Below, piece after piece: positions 42,071 to 51,327 of a stretch of 64,000 bases of DNA. Positions within the stretch are counted from its first letter, which is position 1, and each line of letters begins with the position of its first letter. The DNA lies in assembly GCF_014641455.1 (NCBI RefSeq), contig NZ_BMHT01000001.1:310001-374000 (forward strand). Direction: 5' to 3'. Under the pieces are notes generated by a model. It worked only from the letters and a program-made list of their open reading frames with translations. It was not told where the DNA came from and did not search any database. The position numbers were made by a program, and so were the translations under genes. Source of the DNA: Hymenobacter cavernae. Lineage in GTDB: Bacteria; Bacteroidota; Bacteroidia; Cytophagales; Hymenobacteraceae.

Positions 42071-42370
42071 TCAATTGCCTCCTTTCAGCAGTTTTTCAAG
42101 CGCGTTCAAATGCTCCTGGAAAGCTTGTTTGCCTTCCGCGCTGGCGGTGTAGGTCGTGTTTGGCTTTTTACCTACGAATTGCTTGCTAACCGACACATAG
42201 CCGGCCTTTTCAAGCGCCGCAACGTGGCTGGCCAGGTTACCGTCGGTCAGGTCGAGGGCGTCTTTTAAGTCATTGAAGCTCACTGAGTCGTTAGCCATCA
42301 GCACCGCCATTACGCCCAACCGCACGCGGTGGTCGAAGGCTTTATTGAGCGTATGAATGAGGTGCTTCAC
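42071..42370 (-). CDS. winged-helix transcriptional regulator
   Basis: I choose the GTG at 42368-42370, whose GTGA overlaps the stop of the upstream gene; this gives 99 residues starting MKHLIHTLNKAFDHRVRLGVM. The longer frame lies inside the upstream gene. The helix-turn-helix FNDLKDALDLTDGNLASHVAALEKAGYV and the wing KPNTTYTASAEG match the small HTH_34-type family. Members often sit beside a membrane protein and regulate it. CTTTG-N5-CAAAG dyads occur on both sides of this gene pair. Confidence 0.85.
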   Translation of the reverse strand: MKHLIHTLNKAFDHRVRLGVMAVLMANDSVSFNDLKDALDLTDGNLASHVAALEKAGYVSVSKQFVGKKPNTTYTASAEGKQAFQEHLNALEKLLKGGN

Positions 42371-43014
42371 GATGGAGTGCTGCGTTCGTAGCGGTTGTAC
42401 ATGAGCAGGCCGTAACCGATGTGGCAAAGGCCAAAACCCAGCGCAAAGAACGCCAACCCCAGCCCAGGCAGCAACATTGCCACCAAACCTAGCCCTATTT
42501 CGGTGAGGCCCAGCAGCCGGATTTCATCCAGGGTGTACTTGCTGGCGTTGAGCAAAGCCAGCCCGTAGAACACCAACATCCCCGGCACCACCATGCCCAG
42601 CGCCGATTTCAGGTAGAGCTGCAAGCAGAACAACCCGCCCGCCACCAGCGGAATAGCCAGGCTCAGGGCCAGCCGCCGACCTAGGCTGCTCCACAGCACG
42701 GCGCCATCTTGGCGCGCGCGACGCTGGGTGAAGTAGAAGGCTACTGCCAGTGCCAGCAGAATAATGGCCGTTGCCAAGCCGAGTAGAAACGGCAGCGCCA
42801 CCAGCCGCTGCCCTTGGTCGCTGTTCAGCAGACGGTAGAAGCCCTGCTCGCCGTAGTGCTCGCGCAGGTACAGGTGCCCGACACCCGCTCCGGTCAGTGC
42901 CACCACGCCTGCCCCTACCCCGGATAGACCGCTGAGCGATATAAAACGCGATGAGCGCTCCATAATGGCGCGAATCTCAGTGAGCTGAGCAAGCGGATCA
43001 GTAGCTGGCTTCAT
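42367..43014 (-). CDS. hypothetical membrane protein paired with the regulator
   Basis: The 215-residue protein has about six membrane helices (for example VALPFLLGLATAIILLALAVAF, read in parts). It begins with MKPATDPLAQLTEIRAIMERSSRFISLSGLSG, a cytoplasmic helix followed by a glycine-rich segment. No named family is recognised. It is coupled to the downstream winged-helix gene by a GTGA overlap. Confidence 0.75.
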   Translation of the reverse strand: MKPATDPLAQLTEIRAIMERSSRFISLSGLSGVGAGVVALTGAGVGHLYLREHYGEQGFYRLLNSDQGQRLVALPFLLGLATAIILLALAVAFYFTQRRARQDGAVLWSSLGRRLALSLAIPLVAGGLFCLQLYLKSALGMVVPGMLVFYGLALLNASKYTLDEIRLLGLTEIGLGLVAMLLPGLGLAFFALGFGLCHIGYGLLMYNRYERSTPS

Positions 43015-43024
43015 ATATCTAAAA

Positions 43025-43044
43025 GCACTTTGTAATGCAAAGCT
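43025..43044 (-). promoter_or_regulatory. CTTTG-N5-CAAAG dyad over the promoter of the regulator operon
   Basis: GCACTTTGTAATGCAAAGCT overlaps the -7 box and expected start of the operon promoter, so a bound protein would block transcription. It is the second copy of the site at 42035-42054. Confidence 0.6.
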
Positions 43045-43068
43045 ATAGAAGATTCGTTAGTTTTCCAA
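43038..43068 (-). promoter_or_regulatory. Bacteroidota promoter of the membrane protein/regulator operon
   Basis: On the minus strand, TTG (43066-43068), 20 bases and TAGCTTTG (43038-43045) match the consensus exactly. The start codon is 24 bases downstream. Confidence 0.65.
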
Positions 43069-43326
43069 CTATCCTGCAATTTTCTTTTGAGAGCATCCGG
43101 CTAAAGTGCATTTGAGTTTGGCTACTGATTTCACCCTCTGAAACCTCTTACTACTGCCCTATTATTCATTGGAAAACTTCAAAACTGTTCACATCCTTAT
43201 CTACGTATATTCCCCGGAGCTAGCTTTCCGGCAAACAGGGCCAGCTCAGTCACTATTCCCGAATTACTATATCCTACCTACCTGCAACGATGTGTCTTGT
43301 ATTCCACTTAATTCCGCCTTATACCT
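43069..43326. other. intergenic region between divergent genes
   Basis: With the promoter block this makes 312 bases without a gene. A short frame (43169-43363) runs through it into the next gene in another frame and has no coding character. No plus-strand promoter is clear. Confidence 0.5.
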
Positions 43327-43794
43327 ATGGCAAACCGTTCCGCAGCCACCCGCGCAACTTTAGTGCAAACCCTTATTATCTGGTTAGTTAGCAACCTAGG
43401 TGGCACTTTTTTCCTGGCTCTTCTCTTTGGCCTCGACCACCCCACTGACGTCGCTATTGCTTTGATCGGAGGAATGCTGGCCGCTCTGCTTTCCCTCTTT
43501 CTAATCCCCTTGTGGGTGCCCTTCTTCGCGCTGATTAACTGCGTGGAATGCCGCAGAACGCAGTTTTTGGCAATGCTGCTGGGCAGCGTTACGTTCTATT
43601 TCATAGCTAACCTGCTGCTGCTGTACCTATTGCCTTTGGGCACGCTGGATGGGGTGATGGAAATGACTTTCCCTTACCTGCTCTCAGCCTTTATTGCTAT
43701 TACGTACATGTACCGCACCGTGCTGCCGTTGCCGGTCGGCCCACCAAACGTCGACTTGTTCAAGCTGGACAGAAGCAACTGGCCTAAGTACTAA
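43327..43794 (+). CDS. hypothetical membrane protein (155 residues)
   Basis: Four membrane helices are visible (about 13-33, 43-70, 82-102 and 108-128). A two-cysteine motif INCVECRRTQF sits between helices 2 and 3. The C-terminus is a soluble tail. No family is recognised. It diverges from the regulator operon and ends at the family A repeat. Confidence 0.65.
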   Translation: MANRSAATRATLVQTLIIWLVSNLGGTFFLALLFGLDHPTDVAIALIGGMLAALLSLFLIPLWVPFFALINCVECRRTQFLAMLLGSVTFYFIANLLLLYLLPLGTLDGVMEMTFPYLLSAFIAITYMYRTVLPLPVGPPNVDLFKLDRSNWPKY

Positions 43795-43805
43795 CGAACG
43801 CAGCA

Positions 43806-43949
43806 CGTCATTTCGACCAACGGGAGAAATCTCGCGTGCATGGCTGGAACGTCATTCCGAGCCTAGCGAGGAATCTCGCGTGCAATGCTAACTCCAATCG
43901 TTAAGGTTTACCATTGCACGCGAGATTTCTCCCGTTGGTCGAAATGACG
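43806..43949. repeat. REP-like composite hairpin, family A, copy 3
   Basis: The outer arms CGTCATTTCGACCAACGGGA and TCCCGTTGGTCGAAATGACG enclose a second, partial copy (ACGTCATTCCGAGCCTAGCG then AGGAATCTCGCGTGCAATG). The outer arms carry the variant TTTCGACCAACGGGAGAAAT, and both sides have changed together, which shows that pairing is kept. Confidence 0.85.
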
Positions 43950-44024
43950 GTTTTATAAAGCTAGGTTCTTAAGAAATAGCGCGGCAACCTAGACCCAGCG
44001 GACGATTCTCCCGTACTTTCCAGC

Positions 44025-44813
44025 GTGAAAATTCGTCTTCAACTCTTCGAATTCGAAGACTTGCCGTGGTTCCCAAGTGTCGTGCGCGCCGGCATGATGG
44101 ACTATTTGCGCTTCATGATCAGCCACCTGGGCATCTACCGGCCCATCGTGCCGCTACTGAGAAAGGCATTGCAGGCAACCGGGCAGCACCAGATCGTAGA
44201 GCTAGGTGCCGGGGCGGGCGGCGGCACCGAAGGTGTGGCCCGTGCGCTGCGTCAGCTGCCGGGTATGGAGCAAACCCACGTCACGCTTACGGATTTGTAC
44301 CCGCAGCCGGCTGCGTGGCAGCTTTTGGCGCGGCAGTCGCAGGGGGGAATTGGCTACGAAACAGCGCCGGTTGATGCGCTAGCTGTGCCGGCGCATCTTA
44401 CTGGCTTTCGCACTATTTTCTCGGCTTATCATCATTTTGCGCCGTCCGCCGCAGAAGCTATCCTGGCGGATGCTGTGCGCCAACGCGCTGGTATTGGCAT
44501 CTTTGAAGGCGCGGGCAAGCACTGGCACGAAATCCTGCTGGCTTGGACCATCTTGCCCGTGCTACAGCTGCTCGCAACGCTTTTCATGCAGCCTTTTCGG
44601 CTAAGCCGGCTGTTCTTCACGTACCTGGTTCCGCTGATTCCGCTTTGCACGATCTGGGACGGTACCGTGTCCATCCTACGCATGTACCCACCCGATCAGC
44701 TCCTGGCCCTCGCCCGCCGCGCCGACCCAAAAGCTAGCTTTGAGTGGCAGGTGGGCAAAGTGAAACATTGGTCTGGCTCACAGGTAACTTACTTGCTAGG
44801 TTGGCCTAGGTAA
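44025..44813 (+). CDS. class I SAM-dependent methyltransferase
   Basis: The 262-residue protein starts at GTG. Motif I is IVELGAGAGGGTEG near residue 57, followed by HVTLTDLYPQP and a FRTIFSAYHHF segment. The C-terminal part contains a hydrophobic stretch (AWTILPVLQLLATLFMQPF), so it may act at the membrane on a lipid-like substrate. It lies 66 bases before a UbiA-type prenyltransferase on the same strand, which hints at a shared lipid or quinone-like product. Substrate unknown. Confidence 0.8.
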   Translation: MKIRLQLFEFEDLPWFPSVVRAGMMDYLRFMISHLGIYRPIVPLLRKALQATGQHQIVELGAGAGGGTEGVARALRQLPGMEQTHVTLTDLYPQPAAWQLLARQSQGGIGYETAPVDALAVPAHLTGFRTIFSAYHHFAPSAAEAILADAVRQRAGIGIFEGAGKHWHEILLAWTILPVLQLLATLFMQPFRLSRLFFTYLVPLIPLCTIWDGTVSILRMYPPDQLLALARRADPKASFEWQVGKVKHWSGSQVTYLLGWPR

Positions 44814-44867
44814 CTTACTTGACTTAGCGTAAGTCAGAACCAGCGGCAACGGAACACGCGCAAGTTC

Positions 44868-44875
44868 TACCTTTG
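44868..44875 (+). promoter_or_regulatory. candidate -7 box next to the UbiA start codon
   Basis: TACCTTTG ends four bases before the ATG at 44880. If used, transcription would start at or within the start codon, giving a leaderless message. No -33 TTG is present. Confidence 0.3.
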
Positions 44876-44879
44876 GTGC

Positions 44880-45761
44880 ATGTCCCTTGCTGCCTACCGC
44901 CATGCGCTGCCGCTGCTGCGCATTCCCTTCTCGGTTTACCTGATGCCCGTGTTCTGGTTCGGGCTTAGTGCGCTGCCCGCACCGCTGGACGGCATGCGCG
45001 CTTTTGGGGTATTCGTCGTGCTGCACTTGCTGGCTTATCCGGCTTCTAATGGCTACAACTCCTACTACGACCGCGACGAAGGCAGCATCGGTGGCCTGAA
45101 GCAGCCGCCCAAAGTATCCGTTGAGCTGCTGCATTTGGTTTGGCTGTTTGATGTGCTGGCGCTGCTTGGGTCCTGCTTCTTAGGGCCGCTTTTTACAGGT
45201 TTAGTAGCTGTGTACCTGGTTGTCTCGAAAGCGTATAGCTACGAAGGCATCCGCCTGAAAAAGTACCCGCTACTCAGCACCGTCGTGGTTGTCGTGTTTC
45301 AGGGCGCTTTCACCTTTTTGATGACGCAAGTAGGTGCCGGGGCTAGCTTTGTGCAGCTTTTAGAACCCAGCAATCTGCTCCTGGCGCTCGTAAGCACGCT
45401 GTTTTTGTGCGGCTCTTATCCACTCACGCAAGTGTACCAGCACACCGAAGACCGGCAACGTGGCGACCGAACCATCAGTTTGGTCCTAGGTATTCGCGGC
45501 ACGTTTGTATTTGCCGCCATTGGCTTATTGTTCGGGGCGATGCTGCTGGGTTTCACCTATTGGCAGCGCCAGGAACTGCGCAATCTGGTCATCTTTCTGG
45601 TAGCTACCGGCCCTGTCGTGGCCGTGTTTAGCAACTGGGCCTGGCAGGTGTGGCGCAATCCGGCCGCCGCCGATTTCGAGCACACGATGCGCATGAATCA
45701 GATTTCGTCGCTGTGCCTGAGCGCCGCCTTCGTGGCTATGCTGGTGTGGCAACGGCTGTAG
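44880..45761 (+). CDS. UbiA-family prenyltransferase
   Basis: The 293-residue protein has about eight membrane helices and both aspartate-rich motifs: NGYNSYYDRDEG near residue 58 and YQHTEDRQRGDRT near 187. UbiA enzymes transfer a polyprenyl chain to an aromatic or other acceptor in the membrane. The acceptor is not clear; MenA-like or a carotenoid- or chlorophyll-synthase-like role would each be possible. Preceded by a methyltransferase gene. Confidence 0.9.
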   Translation: MSLAAYRHALPLLRIPFSVYLMPVFWFGLSALPAPLDGMRAFGVFVVLHLLAYPASNGYNSYYDRDEGSIGGLKQPPKVSVELLHLVWLFDVLALLGSCFLGPLFTGLVAVYLVVSKAYSYEGIRLKKYPLLSTVVVVVFQGAFTFLMTQVGAGASFVQLLEPSNLLLALVSTLFLCGSYPLTQVYQHTEDRQRGDRTISLVLGIRGTFVFAAIGLLFGAMLLGFTYWQRQELRNLVIFLVATGPVVAVFSNWAWQVWRNPAAADFEHTMRMNQISSLCLSAAFVAMLVWQRL

Positions 45762-45850
45762 CGGCAAATGCGCAACCTGAATTTGCAGCCTTCGTTTGTA
45801 CAGACCTAGGTATTTCAGCTCAACAACAGGCTTACTAAACGTGTCATTCC

Positions 45851-46471
45851 ATGCGCTTTATCTCGCCCATCGTTTTGCTACTGCTGGCTGCCTGCTCTAC
45901 CAAGGAAGCGGGGCAGGCGTCTCACACAACCACCATGCCCACGGACACAGCCACGGCCGCCGAGCCCATGGATACAACTCGCGCGGCTAAAGTCGACGCC
46001 CAATCCGACACGCTGAAGGTTGTCCGTCAACGGCACCTGTTTTCCTCCCCTTCCACGCCCGATTTATTTACGCTCACCTTGCGCGGCCCGAATCTGCTCA
46101 GCGGCGAAGCAACCTTCACAATTACCGACACCACCGGCCAGGTCATCTTCCGCGAGGTACTCACTGCTCCCGATCTGGAAGCGGCTATGGTGAATGAGAT
46201 GCAAGGCTCCACCGCTTCGCAGGCCGAGCGCGAGGCTTATGTGCGCCGCCGTATAGACGAGTTTTTCAAGGATCAGAACTTTCACCAACCCGCCTTCAAT
46301 GCGTCCGAAACGTACCAGCCCGGCCAGGTAGACCGCGCCACCTGGGACGATCTACGCCGCCGCCCCGATGCTGTGAGCTTCCACTACCTAGTTGGAAAAG
46401 AGGAGCGCCGACGCATTGCATGGGCACCGCTCAAAAAGCAAGTCGTGAAGCTAGGTAGCACCGGCGGCTAA
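45851..46471 (+). CDS. hypothetical lipoprotein (206 residues)
   Basis: The signal peptide ends in LLAACS, a lipobox with the cysteine near residue 15. A threonine- and alanine-rich linker follows. Residues 60-110 form beta strands (FTLTLRGPNLLSGEATFTITD), then a helical stretch (REAYVRRRIDEFFKDQNFHQP). I do not recognise the family. It is convergent with the DsbA-like gene, with two bases between the stops. Confidence 0.7.
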   Translation: MRFISPIVLLLLAACSTKEAGQASHTTTMPTDTATAAEPMDTTRAAKVDAQSDTLKVVRQRHLFSSPSTPDLFTLTLRGPNLLSGEATFTITDTTGQVIFREVLTAPDLEAAMVNEMQGSTASQAEREAYVRRRIDEFFKDQNFHQPAFNASETYQPGQVDRATWDDLRRRPDAVSFHYLVGKEERRRIAWAPLKKQVVKLGSTGG

Positions 46472-46472
46472 G

Positions 46473-47138
46473 CTATTTTGCCGACTCTTCGCTGGCCTGC
46501 AACAAGGCTAGCTCCAGCCCTGAGGCAAACACTTCGTAGCGCTGAAAACCTTGCGCCAGCAAGTAGCCCTGGCCACCCACGCGCAAGATGGAAGTGGGAA
46601 AACCCTTTACGCCAATTTGCGCCACGGCGGCAAACTCCTGCCGTACGGCTTTCTGCGCAGTAGCCAGCAGCTGCTGAAAAGCCGCGGCTTCGAGACCATA
46701 CGGCATCACCAAATCATTGTAAGTCGCCGGGTCGTTTAGGTCTTTGCCATCTTCAAACAAAGCGCGCTGAATATCGTGCGCGAAGCTGACAGCCCGGTTT
46801 TGCGCAACATCCAACTGGCGAAAAACAGCTAGGGCGCGGCACGGCAGCTCCGAGTTTTGCACGTAGCTTCCCTCCTCCCCTAGCTTTCGGAATGCCTCTC
46901 CGAAGTGCGCGCCCGTCACCCGCTCAATAGCAGCTAAGCTAGCTTCTATCACTGGCCAATTTGGGCCAATAGGCCCCACTTTCTCTCCTTGCATCATGCC
47001 GCCGTTAAGTACCGATACGTTTATACGCCCGGCAAACTCCGTTTGAATGCGCTGCACAATCGGCGTCATGCCGTAGCACCAGCTACATAGCGGGTCGTAG
47101 ATGTACAGTAATTCGGGCAGATCAATTTCGGGTTCCAT
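46473..47138 (-). CDS. DsbA/FrnE-family thioredoxin-fold protein
   Basis: I choose the ATG at 47136-47138 (221 residues); a TTG two codons upstream is also in frame. CSWCYG at residues 18-21 is the CxxC redox site with the FrnE-type spacing, and VKGFPTSIL has the cis-proline. No signal peptide is seen, so it is probably cytoplasmic, like FrnE-type proteins. Its role is thiol-disulfide exchange with unknown substrates. Confidence 0.87.
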   Translation of the reverse strand: MEPEIDLPELLYIYDPLCSWCYGMTPIVQRIQTEFAGRINVSVLNGGMMQGEKVGPIGPNWPVIEASLAAIERVTGAHFGEAFRKLGEEGSYVQNSELPCRALAVFRQLDVAQNRAVSFAHDIQRALFEDGKDLNDPATYNDLVMPYGLEAAAFQQLLATAQKAVRQEFAAVAQIGVKGFPTSILRVGGQGYLLAQGFQRYEVFASGLELALLQASEESAK

Positions 47139-47315
47139 AAGCAAAAAACCAGCTAAACAGACAAATGTTAGAACATCCTTGGTCGGCGGGGAAGGCAGCC
47201 GACAAGCCTCAGAGAAGTAGTATCGTACCTAGCTTACGCGGCTACAGGTAATAATGAAGCTGCGTAGCAAGCCCGTCAGGACGCCCCGGAGCGTCCTGCG
47301 GAGGAGCTTTACAAA

Positions 47316-47351
47316 CAAAAGCGCCAGCCCAAACCGGACTGGCGCTTTTGC
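47316..47351 (-). terminator. terminator after rho
   Basis: CAAAAGCGCCAG and CTGGCGCTTTTG flank an 11-base loop, with A- and T-runs. It lies 20 bases past the rho stop. A second hairpin, AGGACGC/GCGTCCT, follows at about 47278-47298. Confidence 0.85.
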
Positions 47352-47371
47352 AATTAACTGATTAACAAAAC

Positions 47372-49552
47372 CTAGCCGTTCATCGACACCAGGAACTCTT
47401 CGTTGCTCTTCGTGCCCTTGATGCGGTCTTTCAGGAATTCCATGGCCTCGATGGCGGTCATGTCCGACATGAACTTGCGCAGCACCCAAATGCGGCTGAG
47501 CTCGTCCTTACCCATGAGTAGGTCTTCGCGGCGGGTACCGGAAGCCGGAATGTCGATGGCCGGAAACACGCGCTTGTTGGCAAGCTTGCGGTCGAGCTGC
47601 AATTCCATGTTGCCGGTACCTTTGAATTCCTCAAAGATTACCTCGTCCATCTTCGAACCCGTTTCAATTAGAGCCGTGGCAATGATGGTGAGCGAACCGC
47701 CGTTTTCCACGTTGCGGGCCGCACCGAAGAAGCGCTTAGGCTTATGCAGCGCGTTGGCATCCACACCACCCGACAGGATTTTACCCGAAGCAGGTTGCAC
47801 TGTGTTGTAGGCACGCGCCAGACGGGTAATCGAATCCAGCAGAATCACCACATCATGGCCGCATTCTACCAAGCGCTTGGCTTTTTCCAAGGCAATGGTC
47901 GCGATTTTCACGTGGCGGTCAGCGGTTTCGTCGAAGGTCGAGCTGAGCACTTCGGCTTTCACCGAGCGGGCCATGTCCGTTACCTCTTCTGGGCGCTCAT
48001 CGATGAGCAGGATCATGAGGTAGACTTCGGGGTGGTTTTCGGAAATAGCATTCGCTACTTCCTGCAACAGCACCGTTTTGCCCGTTTTCGGCTGCGCCAC
48101 AATCAGACCACGCTGACCTTTGCCGATCGGCGCAAACAAATCCAGAATACGAGTGCTCAGCAGGCTGGATTTCGTCGTAAGCTTTAGGCGCTCTTGCGCA
48201 AAGAGCGGGGTCAGGTTGTTGAACGGAATCCGGTCGCGGGCTTCTTCCACCGTGCGGCCATTGATACCTTCCACATTCACCAAAGCAAAATACTTCTCGC
48301 CTTCGCGGGGCGGACGAATGGTGCATTTCACCGTGTCGCCAGCCTTCAGGGCAAATTGCTTCACCTGCTGCGGAGCCACGTAAATGTCGTCGGGCGAAGC
48401 TAGGTAGTTGTAGAACGGCGAGCGGAGAAAACCGTAGCCGCCGTCGGGCATCATCTCCAGGGTGCCTTCGCTGTTGATCGTGATGTCGAAATCATTGCGC
48501 GGCGCGCGTTGCTGCTGTGCGTCAGGCTGCCGCGGCTCGCGGGGTTCGCCCTGGCGCTGCTGCCGCTGTTGGTCGCGGGCGGCAAACCGGTCCTCGCGGC
48601 GTTGCTGCTGGTCACGATTACCTAGGCCGTCGCGCTGCTCCCGTGGTTCGCGGGGTTCACGCGGTGCATCGGTGCGCAAAGCCCGCGGGTCGCGGTTTTC
48701 CCGGTCGCGTGGCTCACGGGGTGCATCGTTGCGGTATTCGCGGGGCTCCCGTGGCGCGTCGTTGCGCTGCTCACGACCGTCGCGGTTTTCCCGCGGCTCA
48801 CGCTGAAACTCGCGGTTCTCGCGGCCTTCCCGCACAAAGGCAGTGGGTTGGTCAGGACGAGGTTCACGCGGTGCAGCAGGTACTACAGCCGGCTCGGCTA
48901 CAGGGGCTTCGATAACAGCCGTCTCCGTTCCAGGAGCTTCTACAACAGGAGATTCCGACGTTTCTACCGCTGCTGGCGCCGGGTTCGCCACCGAAGCTGG
49001 TGCGAAAAGCTCCGGCTGCGTCTCAGCATTAATAAGTGTAGCACCGTTCTCCGCCGAGCGCCCGTTGACGGCCGCACCATTGCGCGTGCGGCGCTCGGGG
49101 CGCTGGTATATTCGGATGGGTCGGCTAGGTCCCGTTAAATCCTCGGGAGCCGCTTCCGTTGCCGCTACCGGCTCAGGTGCAGGGCTAGGTTCAGGAGCTA
49201 CTGCTTCGCTAACGGCGGCCGCAACCGCAGGCGCAACAGCCGCTGGCTGTGGTGCGCGCGGCGCGCGGCGCGGCGCCGGCTCGCGGCGGACGGGCGCTGC
49301 CGTGGTTTCCTCCGCAGCCGGAGCGGGCGGCGAAGCTACCGCAACATCCGAGAAGGGCTGCTCGGCGGGTTTATCGTCGGCTGGTTTTATTTTTTTAGGA
49401 AGCTTATCAGTGGGCGTAACCGCCTGTTGATCCAGGATCTTGTAAATCAGATCTTGCTTGCTGAGTTTCTTGAAGTTGCCAACATTCAGCTCTTCTGCTA
49501 TCTCTTTCAGTTCGGATAGCAGTCGATCCTTCAACTCTTCAATATTGTACAT
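47372..49552 (-). CDS. rho: transcription termination factor Rho, long form
   Basis: The C-terminal half is canonical Rho: an OB-fold RNA-binding domain ([15 protein letters not shown] near residue 370), Walker [11 protein letters not shown] near 490 and the Q-loop and R-loop region ([21 protein letters not shown]). Residues 1-45 are the Rho_N SAP-like domain. Between them (about 60-345) lies a disordered insert, first alanine- and proline-rich and then arginine- and glutamate-rich with repeated PREPRE and NRD units. Total 726 residues against about 419 in E. coli. Such inserts are usual in Bacteroidota and may bind RNA or phase separate. Confidence 0.95.
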   Translation of the reverse strand: MYNIEELKDRLLSELKEIAEELNVGNFKKLSKQDLIYKILDQQAVTPTDKLPKKIKPADDKPAEQPFSDVAVASPPAPAAEETTAAPVRREPAPRRAPRAPQPAAVAPAVAAAVSEAVAPEPSPAPEPVAATEAAPEDLTGPSRPIRIYQRPERRTRNGAAVNGRSAENGATLINAETQPELFAPASVANPAPAAVETSESPVVEAPGTETAVIEAPVAEPAVVPAAPREPRPDQPTAFVREGRENREFQREPRENRDGREQRNDAPREPREYRNDAPREPRDRENRDPRALRTDAPREPREPREQRDGLGNRDQQQRREDRFAARDQQRQQRQGEPREPRQPDAQQQRAPRNDFDITINSEGTLEMMPDGGYGFLRSPFYNYLASPDDIYVAPQQVKQFALKAGDTVKCTIRPPREGEKYFALVNVEGINGRTVEEARDRIPFNNLTPLFAQERLKLTTKSSLLSTRILDLFAPIGKGQRGLIVAQPKTGKTVLLQEVANAISENHPEVYLMILLIDERPEEVTDMARSVKAEVLSSTFDETADRHVKIATIALEKAKRLVECGHDVVILLDSITRLARAYNTVQPASGKILSGGVDANALHKPKRFFGAARNVENGGSLTIIATALIETGSKMDEVIFEEFKGTGNMELQLDRKLANKRVFPAIDIPASGTRREDLLMGKDELSRIWVLRKFMSDMTAIEAMEFLKDRIKGTKSNEEFLVSMNG

Positions 49553-49944
49553 AAACTAAACAGGAGGAAAAAACGGACAGGGCACAGAACCGGCAATGGA
49601 GCACTATAGATCAAACCTGAAGAAGGAGAGTAGCCGCAGAACGGCGCGCGACATTGAGAGTAGCTCGAAACCCGGGGTGATATAAGGGGAGGCGCTGGAA
49701 AAAAACGGGCCGTACGCGAGAAATACTAACTGCGGGCCCGGCATCAGCGGCCGGCTTGCTAACGCAATGTTAACAGAATACGCGCGAACCGCCAAATTGG
49801 ATACACGAATTTTATAGGTTATACGGGTTGTTAACCAGGAAGCTAACAAAACCTAGGTTGCCGGGCACGTACCAGGCTCCGTATAGGTTGCTTACGCTAC
49901 TTCTATCTACTTTTGTTCCCATTACACTACGCGTTTTCTGCTCT
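49553..49944. other. intergenic region between divergent rho and serS
   Basis: About 390 bases. It holds the serS promoter and presumably a long rho leader, in which rho autoregulation by attenuation would be expected from E. coli. I see no TAnnTTTG box for rho and no clear hairpin. An in-frame extension of serS to 49828 runs through here but does not look like protein. Confidence 0.5.
49888..49915 (+). promoter_or_regulatory. Bacteroidota promoter of serS
   Basis: TTG (49888-49890), 17 bases and TACTTTTG (49908-49915) fit the consensus at the short end of spacing. The serS ATG is 30 bases downstream. Confidence 0.55.
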
Positions 49945-51219
49945 ATGCTGCAAGTTTCTGTATTAAAAGAACAAACTGACCTCGTGCTGGCTGGTTTGGC
50001 CAAAAAGCACTACCCCAACGCCGAGACGGAAGTAGCGGCTATTCTCGACCTCGACCAGCGCCGCCGTCAACTTCAGACGGAACACGACCAGGCGCAGGCC
50101 GAAGCCAACGAGCTGGCCCGCCAGATCGGAGGACTGATGAAAAGCGGCGACAAAGCCGGCGCTGAAACGCTGAAAGCCCGCACCGCCACGCTGAAGCAGC
50201 AAACCAAAACCGCCGCTGAAGAGCTAACCCAGGTTGAAACCTCGCTCCAACTAGCTTTGGTGAAGCTGCCCAACCTGCCGCACAGCAGCGTGCCCGCCGG
50301 CCGCACCCCCGCCGACAACGAGGTAGTGGCTGAGCACGGCCCGAAGCCCGAGCTGCCGCCTCATGCCTTGCCTCATTGGGAGTTGATTAAGAAGTACGAT
50401 ATCATCGACTTTGAGTTGGGCAATAAAATTACGGGAGCTGGTTTTCCAGTGTATAAAGGGCAAGGAGCCAGGTTGCAGCGGGCGCTGATCAACTTCTTTC
50501 TGGACGAAGCGCGCAACGCGGGTTACGAGGAAGTGCAACCGCCGATTCTGGTGAACGAAGCGTCGGGCTATGGCACGGGCCAGCTGCCCGACAAAGATGG
50601 CCAGATGTACCATGACGCCCAGGACAACCTTTACCTGATTCCGACGGCGGAGGTGCCCATCACCAACCTCTACCGCGATGAGATTATCGCGACGGAAAAG
50701 TTACCCATCCGCAATGCCGGCTACACGCCGTGCTTCCGCCGCGAGGCGGGTAGCTGGGGCGCCGATGTGCGCGGCCTCAACCGCCTGCACCAGTTCGATA
50801 AAGTGGAAATCGTGCAGATTGCCTTGCCCGAGCAGAGCTACGGCATTCTGGAAGAAATGCGGGCGCACATCGAAGGCCTGCTACAAAAGCTGGAGCTGCC
50901 CTACCGCGTGCTGCGCCTCTGCGGCGGCGACATGAGCTTCACGTCGGCTCTCACCTACGACCTGGAAGTGTGGAGCGCCGCCCAAGGCCGCTGGCTGGAA
51001 GTTAGCTCGGCCAGCAACTTCGAAACGTACCAGGCTAACCGCCTCAAGCTGCGCTACCGGGCGGAAGGTGGCAAAACGCAGCTGCTGCACACGCTCAACG
51101 GCTCGGCTCTGGCTTTGCCGCGCATCGTAGCCGCCTTGCTAGAAAACAACCAGACGGAAGACGGCATCCGGCTTCCGCAGGTGCTGCACAGCTACTGCGG
51201 GTTTGAGAAAATTGGGTAG
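49945..51219 (+). CDS. serS: seryl-tRNA synthetase
   Basis: I choose the ATG giving MLQVSVLKEQ (424 residues, normal length). The N-terminal antiparallel coiled coil (about 30-105) binds the long variable arm of tRNA-Ser. The class II core has motif 2 FRREAGSWGADVRGL and motif 3 NGSALALPRIVAALLENNQ. It charges tRNA-Ser and tRNA-Sec with serine. Confidence 0.96.
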   Translation: MLQVSVLKEQTDLVLAGLAKKHYPNAETEVAAILDLDQRRRQLQTEHDQAQAEANELARQIGGLMKSGDKAGAETLKARTATLKQQTKTAAEELTQVETSLQLALVKLPNLPHSSVPAGRTPADNEVVAEHGPKPELPPHALPHWELIKKYDIIDFELGNKITGAGFPVYKGQGARLQRALINFFLDEARNAGYEEVQPPILVNEASGYGTGQLPDKDGQMYHDAQDNLYLIPTAEVPITNLYRDEIIATEKLPIRNAGYTPCFRREAGSWGADVRGLNRLHQFDKVEIVQIALPEQSYGILEEMRAHIEGLLQKLELPYRVLRLCGGDMSFTSALTYDLEVWSAAQGRWLEVSSASNFETYQANRLKLRYRAEGGKTQLLHTLNGSALALPRIVAALLENNQTEDGIRLPQVLHSYCGFEKIG

Positions 51220-51258
51220 CTCTTGCGCCAACCTAGGTTTTTCCGCTGTTACTTAACG

Positions 51259-51300
51259 AAAAGGGCCGCTTTGCCAGTATGGCAAAGCGGCCCTTTTCAT
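51259..51300. terminator. bidirectional terminator after serS
   Basis: AAAAGGGCCGCTTTGCCA and TGGCAAAGCGGCCCTTTT form a perfect 18-bp stem with a 4-base loop, flanked by A- and T-runs. It lies between the convergent serS and lipoprotein genes. Confidence 0.95.
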
Positions 51301-51327
51301 TCGGCGGCAACGTGTAAGAAGGAAAAA

